Counted from the stretch's first letter, positions 1-9,003 are shown. The stretch is DNA of 64,000 bases from Cognaticolwellia aestuarii (GCF_002000025.1 NZ_MUZV01000001.1:62001-126000); one strand, 5' to 3'. Made by a program: numbers and translations. Notes: a model not told the origin generated them from the letters alone.

Positions 1-243
1 CTGTTTTTGCAGAGCTTCAAAATGATCAAATGCATCTTCAGTTTCATCATTTTCTAGTAACAATCGGCCTTTCAACACCTGCCCTGGAATAGCATTTTTT
101 TCTTCTGTTGTTAAAGTATTAAAAACTTGTTGTGCTAATAAAATGTCATCCTGCTCTAAAGCATTTTGCACCGCTTGAATGTCTGCATAGCTTGTCATAC
201 TCATTGAAGCTAACAAGGTTAAAACTACTAATTTTTTCTTCAT
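1..243 (-). CDS. Secreted TPR-like hypothetical protein (3' end outside window)
   Basis: The frame is open from an ATG at 243 down to base 1 (81 codons) and continues off the left edge. The N-terminus MKKKLVVLTLLASMSMTSYA is a good Sec signal peptide. The visible mature part is helical and acidic, with alternating Leu/Ala positions (EQDDILLAQQVFNTL, GRLLLENDETEDAFDHFEAL) like a TPR-type repeat. It is the last visible gene of the psp-like minus-strand cluster, 32 bp after the 112-residue membrane protein. Its exact function is unknown. The call of a periplasmic repeat protein is an inference from sequence texture only. Confidence 0.65.
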   Translation of the reverse strand, partial: MKKKLVVLTLLASMSMTSYADIQAVQNALEQDDILLAQQVFNTLTTEEKNAIPGQVLKGRLLLENDETEDAFDHFEALQKQ

Positions 244-275
244 TTTACGTCCTGTATTTTTATTATAAATAATGA

Positions 276-614
276 CTAATATTGAGCTGCCCTTTTATCT
301 CGTGTTACTAACCAAATAACGCCGGCGACTAAAAATATTGGCCAAAAAACGCCAACCAATAGCATTGCTCCACCACCTAACACTAACATAGCAACAAAAA
401 TTAATGAGCCAAAAACACTCATAGCTATTGCTAAAGCAACCAACACAAGTATAACAACCACCAGTGCTGAGATACTAATCGCTTTTAAAGGTTCAATTAA
501 TTGCTCACCTACATAAACATCAACGTCAAGTAGCTCAATAAAGCTAGTTCCTAGGACATAGGTTAAAAATATTGTTGCAAAAATAGCTAAGCATAATGAT
601 TTAAAAAATGACAT
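276..614 (-). CDS. Small integral membrane protein, psp operon
   Basis: This is a 112-residue protein made almost entirely of hydrophobic segments: roughly residues 5-25, 43-64, 66-88 and 86-103. That is about three or four TM helices, with a short basic tail ending RDKRAAQY. I do not recognise a named family. It follows pspC by 68 bp on the same strand, so it probably belongs to the phage-shock-like operon and acts in the inner membrane. It is too long and too hydrophobic to be a classical PspB or PspG, and I do not assign it to either. Confidence 0.7.
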   Translation of the reverse strand: MSFFKSLCLAIFATIFLTYVLGTSFIELLDVDVYVGEQLIEPLKAISISALVVVILVLVALAIAMSVFGSLIFVAMLVLGGGAMLLVGVFWPIFLVAGVIWLVTRDKRAAQY

Positions 615-682
615 TCTCTTCCCCTCTTTAATTCAGCTGATCTAGTGTCAGCTTTACAACCTTTAACCTAACAACGATCACT

Positions 683-895
683 TCACGATTTTGTTGGCAT
701 TAACAGCGTAGCAACTAAATAAGCAACGCCTGTTGCAACGGGAAACATAAGTAGTGAGACAATGGCACCAACTCTAACCGCAACACGTGGCAAGTTATAA
801 TGCTTGGCAATACCACCACAAACACCTGATAATTTTTTATGTACCATATCTTTTGTTAAGGTTTTATTTACTGAATACTCACGGTCAAAGCTCAT
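683..895 (-). CDS. pspC: PspC family envelope stress protein
   Basis: This 70-residue protein has the core PspC signature: KKLSGVCGGIAKHYNLPRVAVRV, a short spacer, then one hydrophobic helix (residues 39-67). PspC proteins sit in the inner membrane and, with PspB, relay envelope stress to PspA. This copy is short, essentially the PspC domain with no long cytoplasmic tail. A good Shine-Dalgarno (GAGGAG, at the end of the upstream 43-codon ORF) sits 6 bases before its ATG, so translation of the two genes may be coupled. The gene lies downstream of pspA, as in psp operons. Confidence 0.88.
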   Translation of the reverse strand: MSFDREYSVNKTLTKDMVHKKLSGVCGGIAKHYNLPRVAVRVGAIVSLLMFPVATGVAYLVATLLMPTKS

Positions 896-898
896 AAC

Positions 899-1030
899 TT
901 ACTCCTCGTGCCTAACGTGGCAATTTTTACACATCAATTTGAAAAAAAATAATAATCCTGCGCTGATAAAGAAGCTAATTACGGGAGTTATAAACATAAT
1001 ACCCGTAATTATCCATGATGAAAGCGCCAT
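899..1030 (-). CDS. 43-residue single-pass membrane peptide between pspA and pspC
   Basis: This short ORF reads MALSSWIITGIMFITPVISF..., with one TM helix (about residues 5-31) and a short tail carrying two Cys and two His (MCKNCHVRHEE). It occupies the place where pspB normally lies and ends 3 bases before the pspC ATG; its own last codons form the pspC ribosome-binding site. Only a weak SD (AGAGCAG) precedes its ATG. It lacks the length (about 75 residues) and coiled tail of PspB. It may be a reduced PspB substitute or an unrelated small protein. Confidence 0.55.
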   Translation of the reverse strand: MALSSWIITGIMFITPVISFFISAGLLFFFKLMCKNCHVRHEE

Positions 1031-1049
1031 GATATATCTGCTCTGACAA

Positions 1050-1712
1050 CTAGCCGTTTACAACTTTTTTCTTTAGTTGCTCTAGCTCTTGTTCAATATT
1101 GTCGTCATTTTCTAACTCACGAAATTGGCTGTTTAAATCTTTTGCTGACGTCATATCATAAGCTTCAACTTCGGCTTCAACTCGGTCAATCTTTTGCTGA
1201 TAACGTTCAAACTTGTTAATCGCTTCGTCAATATTATGCACCGCGGCTTTTTCACGTACTTTTAAACGTACTTCTGCAGACTGTTGACGTATTGCATAGG
1301 CTTCCTGCTTACGCTTAGCTTCAGTTAACTTATCTTGTAAACGTTGGCTGTCTTGTTGAACAGCGGTTAAATATTCATCAAATTGAGCTAACTCTTCATT
1401 AAGCTCAGTCAGCTTTTGTGTACAACTTTGCTTTTCAATCAGTGCTGACTTAGCTAAGTCTTCTCGGTGCTTACTTAACGCAAGTTCAGCTTTTTCTTGC
1501 CAATTAGCAACACGACTTTCCATATCTCGTATATTGCGTAAAAGTGTTTTCTTTTCTGCAATTTGCTTAGCGGCAGTAGAACGAACTTCAACAAGAGTTT
1601 CTTCCATTTCCTGAATGATCAACTTGATCATTTTTTCTGGATCTTCTGCTTTATCTAACATTGAGTTAATATTGGCGTTAATAATGTCAGTGAATCTTGA
1701 AAACATGCCCAT
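1050..1712 (-). CDS. pspA: Phage shock protein A (PspA/IM30 family)
   Basis: This is a 220-residue, almost wholly alpha-helical, charged protein. It begins MGMFSRFTDIINANINSMLDKAEDPEKMI, the typical PspA amphipathic N-helix followed by the conserved AEDPEKM segment, and continues as long coiled coils (residues 25-190). The length matches PspA (about 220). In the family, PspA binds stressed inner membrane and forms ESCRT-III-like assemblies; in enterobacteria it also inhibits PspF. The start has a strong SD (TAGGAG, 7 bases upstream). It lies 13 bp after the 97-residue secreted protein and is part of the same minus-strand operon. Confidence 0.95.
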   Translation of the reverse strand: MGMFSRFTDIINANINSMLDKAEDPEKMIKLIIQEMEETLVEVRSTAAKQIAEKKTLLRNIRDMESRVANWQEKAELALSKHREDLAKSALIEKQSCTQKLTELNEELAQFDEYLTAVQQDSQRLQDKLTEAKRKQEAYAIRQQSAEVRLKVREKAAVHNIDEAINKFERYQQKIDRVEAEVEAYDMTSAKDLNSQFRELENDDNIEQELEQLKKKVVNG

Positions 1713-1725
1713 GGTATTTCTCCTA

Positions 1726-2019
1726 TTAATCTTCTGCTGTGTGTTGTTGTTTTTGAGTTAACTTAGTGTGCGTTGAAATTACGGCTACCGCTTGTGTTTT
1801 CATTGTGTTGTAGCGCATTGAAAATCGTTGCAATTCAAGCTTAATTGAATTCGATACCTGCGCAGATAAATCATGCGCAGCCTTTTCTCCTTGTGCCTGT
1901 ATAGTTGCTGCTAAACTTTTCTCTAACGTGACTTCTTTTGCTGATGTGTTGAAAGTAAATAGCAGCGTACAAGATAATAAAACGGTGCTTAAAGCATACT
2001 TATTTGGTAATAGTTTCAT
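1726..2019 (-). CDS. Small secreted protein, first gene of psp operon
   Basis: This 97-residue protein has a signal peptide (cleavage probably after FTFNTSA, about residue 27). The mature part is Gln/Ala/Lys-rich and helical, ending TKLTQKQQHTAED, with no cysteines. No family is recognised. It is the promoter-proximal gene, 13 bp before pspA, and starts about 60-70 bases downstream of a sigma-54-like promoter. A role in the periplasmic side of envelope stress is inferred purely from position. Confidence 0.7.
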   Translation of the reverse strand: MKLLPNKYALSTVLLSCTLLFTFNTSAKEVTLEKSLAATIQAQGEKAAHDLSAQVSNSIKLELQRFSMRYNTMKTQAVAVISTHTKLTQKQQHTAED

Positions 2020-2090
2020 TATTAATATCCTTATGTCAGTAACATGAAGAGTTATTATTAACTCATCGTGTTGGTATCTGACATTACTAT

Positions 2091-2107
2091 TACAAGTGCT
2101 GTGCCAA
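2091..2107 (-). promoter_or_regulatory. Sigma-54 type promoter (-24/-12) of the psp operon
   Basis: On the minus strand this reads TTGGCACAGCACTTGTA. It matches the sigma-54 consensus TGGCAC-N5-TTGCW with the correct spacing and one change in the -12 element (GC to GT). The inferred start of transcription is about 60 bases before the first ORF. psp operons are known to be sigma-54/PspF dependent, which supports the call. No pspF is present nearby. Confidence 0.6.
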
Positions 2108-2200
2108 CTGATAAAAACTTTTTATGTCATTGTTATTTAAGGATTTTTGAAAAAGAACTTATAAAAAATCAATCTACGACATAATATGTCAAACTATATT

Positions 2201-2239
2201 TTGGTCAATATAATCATTACAGTTAGTTAAATTGACCAA
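2201..2239. promoter_or_regulatory. Inverted repeat upstream of psp promoter, candidate activator site
   Basis: TTGGTCAAT (2201-2209) and ATTGACCAA (2231-2239) are perfect 9-bp inverted arms separated by 21 bp. They lie about 95-150 bp upstream of the sigma-54-like element, the usual distance for an enhancer-binding protein such as PspF. I cannot match it to a known PspF site from memory. Confidence 0.35.
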
Positions 2240-2348
2240 TATAAAATAACGTTCTTACTAGGGGGAGTGCATACCACTAAGTTAAGGATAAAAATTTGCG
2301 GGAAGTATTTGAAGAAGCGTTACCGCTAGCGATAAGCTTAATAAGACC

Positions 2349-3218
2349 TTAGTTATCGGTAGAAGTTTCCACAACCGTATCCGATCGCGAGCCCCACTCG
2401 CTCCAAGAGCCATCATAAACTCGTACATTAGCATAACCACAAATATTAGCCGCTAACGCCAATACACAAGCAGTAACACCCGAGCCACAACTCATGAGCA
2501 TTGCTTGTTGCTTTGGATTAATAGCAGCGAAAATTTGTTGTAACTCTTCAGTCGGCTTAAGACGTCCTTGTTCGCATAAATCGGTGTAGGGTAAATTTTT
2601 CGCATTTGGCATATGTCCGCTTCGTACCCCTGCGCGAGGCTCAGCATCAACACCAATAAAGCGACGATTTGCTCGCGCATCTAGAATCAGTGCCGCTTTT
2701 GAGCGCGTAACGCGCTGAACTTCACTGCAATCAGAGAAATAATCAGCTTTCTCTTGCGCGATAAAATCACCAATAATGTGTGTTTTTTCTTCCCGGCATT
2801 CATCGAGCGCATTCACCACCGGCTTATTCAACTGTAACCAGTAAGGTAAGCCACCTTCTAATACCGCAATGTTTTTATGACCCATAGCTCTAAACATGTA
2901 CCAAGCTCGGGCTGCCGAAAATAACCCTAAATCATCATAAACAACAATTTGACTTTGCTGATTAATACCGAGTTTTCTTGCCGCTAGTTCAAAATGTGCC
3001 GCTGATGGCATGGTGTGAGGTAAATGACTTTCCGGCTCAGAAAAATCTTGGTTTAAATCAAAGCGACGAGCATGAGGAATACGGAACTTTGGCCAGCTAT
3101 GCTTAGGTGGCAACATATTCCCGATAGGAGGAATACTAGCATCGAGTATGACAAGATTTTTATTATCTAGCATTTCATGTAAATCTAGTGGTGAAATTGT
3201 TTGTTGAAAGCTGGTCAT
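2349..3218 (-). CDS. sseA: 3-mercaptopyruvate/thiosulfate sulfurtransferase
   Basis: This is a 289-residue tandem-rhodanese protein. The inactive N-terminal rhodanese domain runs roughly from residue 5 to 135 (VILDAS, IVVYDD, ARAWYMFRAMGHKNIAVLEGG). The catalytic domain follows, with Cys244 in CGSGVTAC, the loop typical of mercaptopyruvate sulfurtransferases. It transfers sulfane sulfur from 3-mercaptopyruvate to thiol acceptors or cyanide in the cytoplasm. I start it at the ATG at 3218 (MTSFQQTISPLDLHEM) because a GAGG SD lies 9 bases upstream. The longer frame to 3260 adds 14 non-conserved residues. Monocistronic. Confidence 0.92.
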   Translation of the reverse strand: MTSFQQTISPLDLHEMLDNKNLVILDASIPPIGNMLPPKHSWPKFRIPHARRFDLNQDFSEPESHLPHTMPSAAHFELAARKLGINQQSQIVVYDDLGLFSAARAWYMFRAMGHKNIAVLEGGLPYWLQLNKPVVNALDECREEKTHIIGDFIAQEKADYFSDCSEVQRVTRSKAALILDARANRRFIGVDAEPRAGVRSGHMPNAKNLPYTDLCEQGRLKPTEELQQIFAAINPKQQAMLMSCGSGVTACVLALAANICGYANVRVYDGSWSEWGSRSDTVVETSTDN

Positions 3219-3473
3219 GATGCAAAACCTCACAGAGCAATATAAAATAAAATCAGCCAAGACAGCCTAAATATACAGTATTGCTCAAGGCTGTTCAGCT
3301 AAATTATATGTAAGTTGCGCTATCGCAATGAAATGAGGTCGTGTCTTTTAAAAATAAAGAATGCATGCGAAATAACAAACACTAATGAGCACATGTAGCG
3401 TCAAGCTATTGCAACCTGCCTGCGTACTGTAACATCAAAGCAAACGAATGCCTGCAGAGGTAATGACTCTTAA

Positions 3474-3593
3474 TCAATGTTGCGATAATAACGCCGATTT
3501 TTTTCGCTCTAAACCTGCCACAACTAAGGACGTGGCTAGCATACAAATACCAGGTAACATAAACAGAGTAAATAATATGGTTAAGCTTGGCAT
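3474..3593 (-). CDS. Candidate 39-residue membrane peptide
   Basis: This short frame reads MPSLTILFTLFMLPGICMLA... and ends GLERKKSALLSQH. It has one clear TM helix followed by a basic cytoplasmic tail, a common architecture for real bacterial small membrane proteins. A strong SD (AAGGAAG) lies about 8 bases before the ATG, which is the main reason to believe it. No family is recognised. It lies alone in a 970-bp stretch between sseA and dusA. Confidence 0.45.
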   Translation of the reverse strand: MPSLTILFTLFMLPGICMLATSLVVAGLERKKSALLSQH

Positions 3594-4229
3594 CGGCAGT
3601 CTTCCTTTTTAAGTCATTTAAAGCACTACTTTTTATAGCACTATTAATATAAGTGCCATTAACGCTTACAAAGGTTGTGCCAAAAACAAAATAAAAATTA
3701 AACTATTGTTTATTAAGCAGATTAATTTAAATCACCTTTTAAGTCATCGATATAATTTACCAATACACAACATTAAAGTTGCGATATGGTGAAATTAACT
3801 AATTTATAGTCGCTTTTAACTCCCCGTCAAAAACGGTTAAAAAGCGGACGATATATTAACGTATCACTTCAACATGGAAGGCTGGCTGACACTAGCACTA
3901 TACTCAGACAAGGTACTTATTTGACAGCTTGGTTTGGCTCTGCTCTTGTGCCAATCAATAACGCTTTAAACAACATTGCTAAATAGGCCATATACAAAAA
4001 CTCAGGCACAGTTATCACGCATTACATTTTTCACGAAAGTCATAATTATCAAGAATGTAATAATTATCAAGAAATGCGCCTTCAACTGTAATCGCTCAGT
4101 CGACCAGAAACGTTAATATTAAGATGGCATGAGTTTTGTCCCAATACCGAACAATGCATATTGATATTGGGACTCTAAAACGTGGAAAGATAAAGTAGAT
4201 GAACTCAATGAAACGGGAAACATTAAGCT
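3594..4229. other. Gene-poor stretch upstream of dusA 3' end
   Basis: Nothing convincing is coded here. Short open frames around 3830-3990 and 4170-4232 have protein-like composition but no start or RBS and are broken by stops, so they could be decayed remnants. A 9-bp inverted repeat lies at 4138-4173. The A+T content is high throughout. Confidence 0.4.
4138..4173. repeat. Perfect 9-bp inverted repeat (hairpin)
   Basis: GTCCCAATA (4138-4146) pairs with TATTGGGAC (4165-4173) around an 18-nt loop, flanked by TTTT on the left and AAAA on the right. It could form a weak factor-independent terminator for dusA on the minus strand (dusA stops at 4230) or be a protein-binding site. Confidence 0.4.
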
Positions 4230-5228
4230 CTAAATTTCATTTAAATCAGGATTAAGCTGTAGCACTCTATTAAAAGCTTGCAATAACACTTCACCACCAA
4301 CGCCCTGGCCATTAGCATTCTCGCTTAAATAACGACGAAACTGTTTCGCACCAGCCAAGCCATTACACAACCCCAACATATGTCTTGCGACATGCCAGGC
4401 ACGACCACCGTTAGCAACATGATTATCAATATAACTAACCATCTCATTAAGCACTTCATAGCGGCTTTTAACGTGGCTATCAGCTTGCCAAATTTCATTA
4501 TCCGCTCGCGCTAGCATATACGGGTTTTGGTAAACCTCTCTACCGATCATAACCCCATCAATGTGCTGCATATGTTCATTTGCTTGAGCGAAAGTTGTAA
4601 TACCACCATTTATCGAAATATCTAATTCCGGAAAGTCTTGCTTCAGTTGATAAACTCTTTGGTAATCCAGTGGTGGAATATCTCTGTTTTGCTTAGGACT
4701 CAAACCACTTAACCACGCTTTACGAGCATGAATAATAAAGTGCTGACAACCAGCAGCGCTTACCGTTGTTAAAAACTGCTGTAAAAATTCATAACTGTCT
4801 AAGTCATCAATACCAATACGTGACTTGACCGTTGTAGGGATATTTGTTGCATTTTGCATACTCGCCACACAATCAGCCACAAGTTGAGGCTCAGCCATTA
4901 AACAGGCACCAAATTTACCGTTTTGCACACGATCTGACGGACAACCAACATTAATGTTAACTTCATCGTAACCTTGCTGCTCAGCAATTTTTGCACATTC
5001 AGTCATCGCATTAACATCACTACCGCCTAGTTGCAAAACCACTGGATGCTCTTGCTCGTTATAAGCTAAGTAATTGCCTTTCCCATGTAATATTGCGCCC
5101 GTAGTGACCATTTCGGTATACAGCACTGTGTGCTTGGACATAACACGATAAAAATAACGACAGTGCCGATCAGTCCAATCAAGCATGGGTGCTATGGAAA
5201 GTTTGTGAGATATCATAAAGTTAATCAA
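4230..5228 (-). CDS. dusA: tRNA-dihydrouridine(20/20a) synthase DusA
   Basis: This is a 332-residue FMN-dependent TIM-barrel enzyme that reduces U20/U20a in tRNA D-loops. The N-terminus carries the DusA-type SIAPMLDWTDRHCRYFYR. The catalytic Cys96 lies in NINVGCPSDRVQ, followed by KSRIGID, HARKAWLSGLSPKQNR and the phosphate-binding SINGGI and GVMIGREVYQNP. All features are intact and the length is normal. The true start may be the fifth residue (MISHKLSIAPML, base 5216), which fits the family better. It stands alone on the minus strand. Confidence 0.96.
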   Translation of the reverse strand: MINFMISHKLSIAPMLDWTDRHCRYFYRVMSKHTVLYTEMVTTGAILHGKGNYLAYNEQEHPVVLQLGGSDVNAMTECAKIAEQQGYDEVNINVGCPSDRVQNGKFGACLMAEPQLVADCVASMQNATNIPTTVKSRIGIDDLDSYEFLQQFLTTVSAAGCQHFIIHARKAWLSGLSPKQNRDIPPLDYQRVYQLKQDFPELDISINGGITTFAQANEHMQHIDGVMIGREVYQNPYMLARADNEIWQADSHVKSRYEVLNEMVSYIDNHVANGGRAWHVARHMLGLCNGLAGAKQFRRYLSENANGQGVGGEVLLQAFNRVLQLNPDLNEI

Positions 5229-5361
5229 AGGCCTTCGGATTTAAAATAAGACGATAACGTAAAAGCAATGTTTTACGTTTTATTGAATTATACGGGCTTT
5301 GCCGTCGCTAAACAAAATAATTAACTTAAGTGTTCAGCTGTTAGCTAGGCAATGATTTCAG

Positions 5362-6237
5362 TCATTCGCTATTAGACAGTTCAATAAGGCGCTTTTCTAT
5401 CGCTGTAATACAAACACTAATACTGGCAGGTAAATGGTTATCATAAGTGTGCAAGGCGTAAATAGAGTTTATTGGTAAAGTAAGTTCTGGGAACACTTCA
5501 GACAAAAAGGGTTTCATGGTGTTGAATTGAAAATCTGGAATGACACCAATACCAACTCCTTCCTTAATTAACGCTAAGCAAGAATAAAATGAATTGGCAC
5601 GGCACAGTGCATTAGCCTCATAATGTAACTTATTACCTTTGGCATCAACGAACTGGTGACTAACATGTTTACCTTGCCATGTATTGGCGATGTAAACTGG
5701 CTTATCAATGTTATCATTTTGCAAAAGCGCATGACTGCCACAAAGAATATCCCTGAACTTTCCAATTCTACGTTGTTTAATATCACTCGCTTGCGAAGGG
5801 CCAACTCTAATGGCAAGGTCGATATTATTTGCCATTAAATCTAGTTGACTATCCCCACTGATCAGCTCAGGTTCAAGCAGTGGATACTCCAGCAATAATT
5901 TAGCTATTGTTGGCGCGATAACAATATCCATTAAAGCATTCGGTGCGGTTATAGTAATAGGCCCTTGAGGTAACGTAGTTGTTCCCTGCGCTTTTTGCCA
6001 AGCAAACTCTGTTATTTTATTAATTGCCTTGCATGACTCATAAAAATCTTTTCCCGCACTGGTGAGGGTATGCTTTCTGGTGCTGCGCTTAATTAACAGC
6101 ACACCAAGCTCCTGCTCTAGTAATTTAAGATGCTGACTGACTACTGATTTAGATAATTGTAATGAGTCTGCCGCTGCGGTAATTGAACCTGCTTCAACAA
6201 TGTGTGAAAACACTGACATATGGCGAATTTTTTTCAC
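5362..6237 (-). CDS. LysR family transcriptional regulator
   Basis: This 291-residue protein has the canonical LysR layout. A winged HTH occupies residues 1-60 (FSHIVEAGSITAAADSLQLSKSVVSQHLKLLEQELG), then a linker helix, then a periplasmic-binding-protein-like effector domain (about 90-290; ITITAPNALMDIVIAPTIAKLL). The effector is unknown. It is divergent from the NTF2-like gene at 6360 with 122 bp between them, the usual arrangement for a LysR regulator and its target. I infer that it controls that gene. Confidence 0.9.
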   Translation of the reverse strand: MKKIRHMSVFSHIVEAGSITAAADSLQLSKSVVSQHLKLLEQELGVLLIKRSTRKHTLTSAGKDFYESCKAINKITEFAWQKAQGTTTLPQGPITITAPNALMDIVIAPTIAKLLLEYPLLEPELISGDSQLDLMANNIDLAIRVGPSQASDIKQRRIGKFRDILCGSHALLQNDNIDKPVYIANTWQGKHVSHQFVDAKGNKLHYEANALCRANSFYSCLALIKEGVGIGVIPDFQFNTMKPFLSEVFPELTLPINSIYALHTYDNHLPASISVCITAIEKRLIELSNSE

Positions 6238-6359
6238 CCTTATTACCCTTATAAATCGAACAGTAAGTTCTATTATCTTTATTTTTCTTAGTAATTAATA
6301 GTTATATTCTGTACCTGTGCTCGTAACTAACCTATGTAACATACCTAAGGATTTCCCTC

Positions 6360-6734
6360 ATGACCGACAATAATATTTTAGCATTATGTAAAGCAGGCAT
6401 CAGCGCTTGGCAAAAAGCATTTAATAATCAAGATGCTGCTGGATGTGCAGCTCAATACACCGAAGATTGTATTATGCAAGCTAAGCCCCTTGGTGTTTTC
6501 AAAGGCAGAGAAGAGATTTTAGCCTGTTGGCAAAACATTATAGCGCAAGGTTTTAGTAATGTTGAGTACTCAAATGTTAACTGGGAAGCCGATGAAAATG
6601 GTGGCTATATTCTTACCTCTGAGTGGAAAATGAATAAAGCATTCGGTGTTGTACATCGCGAACATTGGGTCGTTGAAGCTGATGGTAAAGCTCGCTTGAA
6701 AAGCGACTCATTTGAGATCTTGGGAGAGAAATAA
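6360..6734 (+). CDS. NTF2-like/SnoaL-fold small protein
   Basis: This 124-residue cytoplasmic protein (no signal peptide) has the cystatin-like NTF2 fold pattern: N-terminal helix with AWQKAFNNQDAAGCAAQYTEDCIMQA, GVFKGREEILACWQNII, then beta strands ending HREHWVVEADGKARLKSDSFEIL. Families of this type are either small-molecule isomerases/hydrolases or polyketide-modifying enzymes; the substrate cannot be told. SD AAGGA lies about 9 bases upstream. It is divergent from the LysR gene and probably regulated by it. Confidence 0.8.
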   Translation: MTDNNILALCKAGISAWQKAFNNQDAAGCAAQYTEDCIMQAKPLGVFKGREEILACWQNIIAQGFSNVEYSNVNWEADENGGYILTSEWKMNKAFGVVHREHWVVEADGKARLKSDSFEILGEK

Positions 6735-6834
6735 AGCGCTATCAAGTTACATAATGATATCGCTTGATGAGTTAAGTATTTATTTGTTAACGATAAAAGC
6801 AAGTATGAACAACAACAAAACTGGCATTAAAGGC

Positions 6835-7368
6835 TCAAATATTACAATAGCAGCCTTTAATATCACTAATAACCAGATCAGAATTAAAACCTTGTGCGTA
6901 GTTTTTTAATACTGTTTCAACATAACCGTTTGATTCTGAGCAGGCTAGCCCTGCTGAATAAGGTCCGAAATATAATAGTTCTTCTACCCCACCGGTAATT
7001 AAAATTGCCGGTGTTGACGGGATAATTGTAAATAAATCAGCGGGTATATTAATGTTAACCACATCAAATCCAGCTGATTTTGCTTGTTTATTAATGGCAC
7101 GCTTATGATCTTTACTATATTGAGTACATGCACATTCATGACTTGTGAAATGAACAATAGTATTGCTGAGGTTAATATTTTTAAGTGCTGAAATTTCTTT
7201 CAGCTGCTCAATCACAACACTACTGTCTTGACCTAACAACTTTCTATTTGGATCAAACGGCAGTAAGCGACCCGTTATAAAATAAACTGCCGCAGCCAAT
7301 GTTAAAACAAGCCAAAGTACAAACACGGCATAATGATAGCGTGTTATTTGTTTATTTGAAGCTAGCAA
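6835..7368 (-). CDS. Membrane-anchored Cys-rich thioredoxin-like protein
   Basis: This is a 177-residue protein with one N-terminal TM anchor (residues 11-33) and a probably periplasmic domain. That domain has [16 protein letters not shown] (a CxC motif where thioredoxins carry CxxC), a cis-Pro-like IPSTPAILI loop and a C-terminal GCYC pair. The layout resembles the gammaproteobacterial thioredoxin-like family I recall as DUF6436; no search was done. The ATG lies inside the 3' end of the chemoreceptor gene (17-nt overlap), so the two are probably co-translated. A redox or metal role is inferred from the cysteines. Confidence 0.75.
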   Translation of the reverse strand: MLASNKQITRYHYAVFVLWLVLTLAAAVYFITGRLLPFDPNRKLLGQDSSVVIEQLKEISALKNINLSNTIVHFTSHECACTQYSKDHKRAINKQAKSAGFDVVNINIPADLFTIIPSTPAILITGGVEELLYFGPYSAGLACSESNGYVETVLKNYAQGFNSDLVISDIKGCYCNI

Positions 7369-8818
7369 TACTTGCCTCTAATGATGTAATTGCACCTGAA
7401 ATTTTATTAACTTCTTCCGCTAACATTTCAACCTTTCTCGCATCATCTTGCCCTAGTAAGCTCATTTTCTCTGTACTTTGCGCTATTTCATTAGTTGTAA
7501 CTGATTGCTCTTCTACTGCGGCAGCAACTGAGTGTGCAATATCACTTGATAATGAAACTAGTTGTGCGGAGTTAAGTACTTCTACACTAGCATTTTCTGC
7601 CACAGAAATAACTAACTCGACAGCATCAAGACATTCGGCCATTAATTGGGTAGATGATTTTGAATAAGCCACAAGTTGAGTAAGCGTAGTTGCGATTTTA
7701 TCTGTACTTTCTTTGGTTCTATTGGCCAGCGCTCTTACCTCATCGGCAACAACAGCGAAGCCGCGACCTTGCTCACCAGCTCTTGCAGCCTCAATTGCAG
7801 CATTTAAAGCTAATAAGTTAGTCTGATCTGCGATACTGGTAATTTCTGATAAAACACTGGTAATAACGTCACTAGAGCTTGCTAAAGCGGTTATTTCATC
7901 ACTTGTTTTTGTTAGTGCACCCGTAAGTTCACTGTTTTTAACATTAATTTCTTCAATGTATTGGTTAGCGGTTTGAGTCGATGTACTTGCCGCTTGCATT
8001 TGTTCATTCAATTTATTGGTATCTTGCGCTATCGAAGCAACAGTTACCGCCATTTCTTCAACTGATGACACTATGATCTCTGTTTCTTGTTGCCTGTTTC
8101 TCGCCGAGCTTTCAAGCTCAGACTTCACCGACATTAAATTGTTGCGATTTATGCTCACTTCATTAGTTTGTGTTTTAACGCCCGCAACCACGTTGTCGAA
8201 AATAGATAAAAGTCGATTAAACTCACCTAATACCACATTGCTATGAGCATTAGTTCTAACTTTTAGATCGAGTGATTTTTCATTCTCAATAATCGTATGT
8301 GTAACTTGTGCAAGCTCTTTACCGACTTGGCTATCATCGTATAACGTTTTCGCGATAAAACCTGCAATGATAGCTTCGGCAATTGCATAAGCAGCATGTA
8401 GCAATACCGTTGAGAATAACAAACGATCTTCATCAAAAATATAAACACCAACACCATCTACTTGCATAAAATAAAACGACATGTGATGAAGGGCGACTAA
8501 AGCAATAGCGGAAATAAACACTTTCCAATCTTTAAATATGATCAATATCGCCATCAACATAAAAATTTCAAAATGAACCTCTATTAAGCCATTCATTTGA
8601 TGGATATGTAGTGCTGCGAATATCATTGCTGATAATGCCGAGGCGTGTTTAGTTAATGCTGCATCCGGCGCTGTATTCATTAACCATAACGGTACAAATA
8701 ATGCGGGTATGCCAATAACAAAAGCTTCCGCGAATGTACCATAGAAAAATGCGATAGCGATTGACTCACAAAAGAGCAAGACAAGCACACTGGAAAATAC
8801 TTTATTTATTTTATTCAT
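7352..8818 (-). CDS. Methyl-accepting chemotaxis protein, polytopic membrane sensor
   Basis: This 488-residue chemoreceptor has about six TM helices in residues 1-175 instead of the usual periplasmic domain. They are followed by a short linker and a full cytoplasmic signalling hairpin with the invariant tip [19 protein letters not shown] and [18 protein letters not shown]. The membrane part is histidine-rich ([23 protein letters not shown]), a pattern seen in a family of 6-TM receptors and cyclases. The ligand is unknown; the His could hold a metal or haem. It overlaps the downstream Cys-rich thioredoxin-like gene by 17 nt. Confidence 0.92.
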   Translation of the reverse strand: MNKINKVFSSVLVLLFCESIAIAFFYGTFAEAFVIGIPALFVPLWLMNTAPDAALTKHASALSAMIFAALHIHQMNGLIEVHFEIFMLMAILIIFKDWKVFISAIALVALHHMSFYFMQVDGVGVYIFDEDRLLFSTVLLHAAYAIAEAIIAGFIAKTLYDDSQVGKELAQVTHTIIENEKSLDLKVRTNAHSNVVLGEFNRLLSIFDNVVAGVKTQTNEVSINRNNLMSVKSELESSARNRQQETEIIVSSVEEMAVTVASIAQDTNKLNEQMQAASTSTQTANQYIEEINVKNSELTGALTKTSDEITALASSSDVITSVLSEITSIADQTNLLALNAAIEAARAGEQGRGFAVVADEVRALANRTKESTDKIATTLTQLVAYSKSSTQLMAECLDAVELVISVAENASVEVLNSAQLVSLSSDIAHSVAAAVEEQSVTTNEIAQSTEKMSLLGQDDARKVEMLAEEVNKISGAITSLEASIASFK

Positions 8819-9003
8819 AATCTTTCACTATAGCCTTATGTGACATTACTAATTTTCTTTTACTTATTAAATATAGCCAATGAATACTTACCAGACGAAA
8901 TAAAAGATCAATTAACCCGCATTAATAATCTCATTAAGAAATGCTCGCGGATAAATTAAACGACTTGCTTTTATATGGTAATGCCGTAATGAACTGACAT
9001 TAA

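Larger units (their letters stand above)
2020..2348. other. Intergenic region sseA-psp
   Basis: This 329-bp gene-free stretch holds the sigma-54-like promoter and the 9-bp inverted repeat upstream of the psp operon, plus the 3' end region of sseA. The remainder is AT-rich, and I see no credible ORF or terminator stem in it. Confidence 0.6.

Noticed and set aside
3830-3990. Possible metabolic-gene remnant on the plus strand
   Set aside because: A short frame with protein-like composition, but no start, RBS or motif, and I could not match it to any family with confidence.
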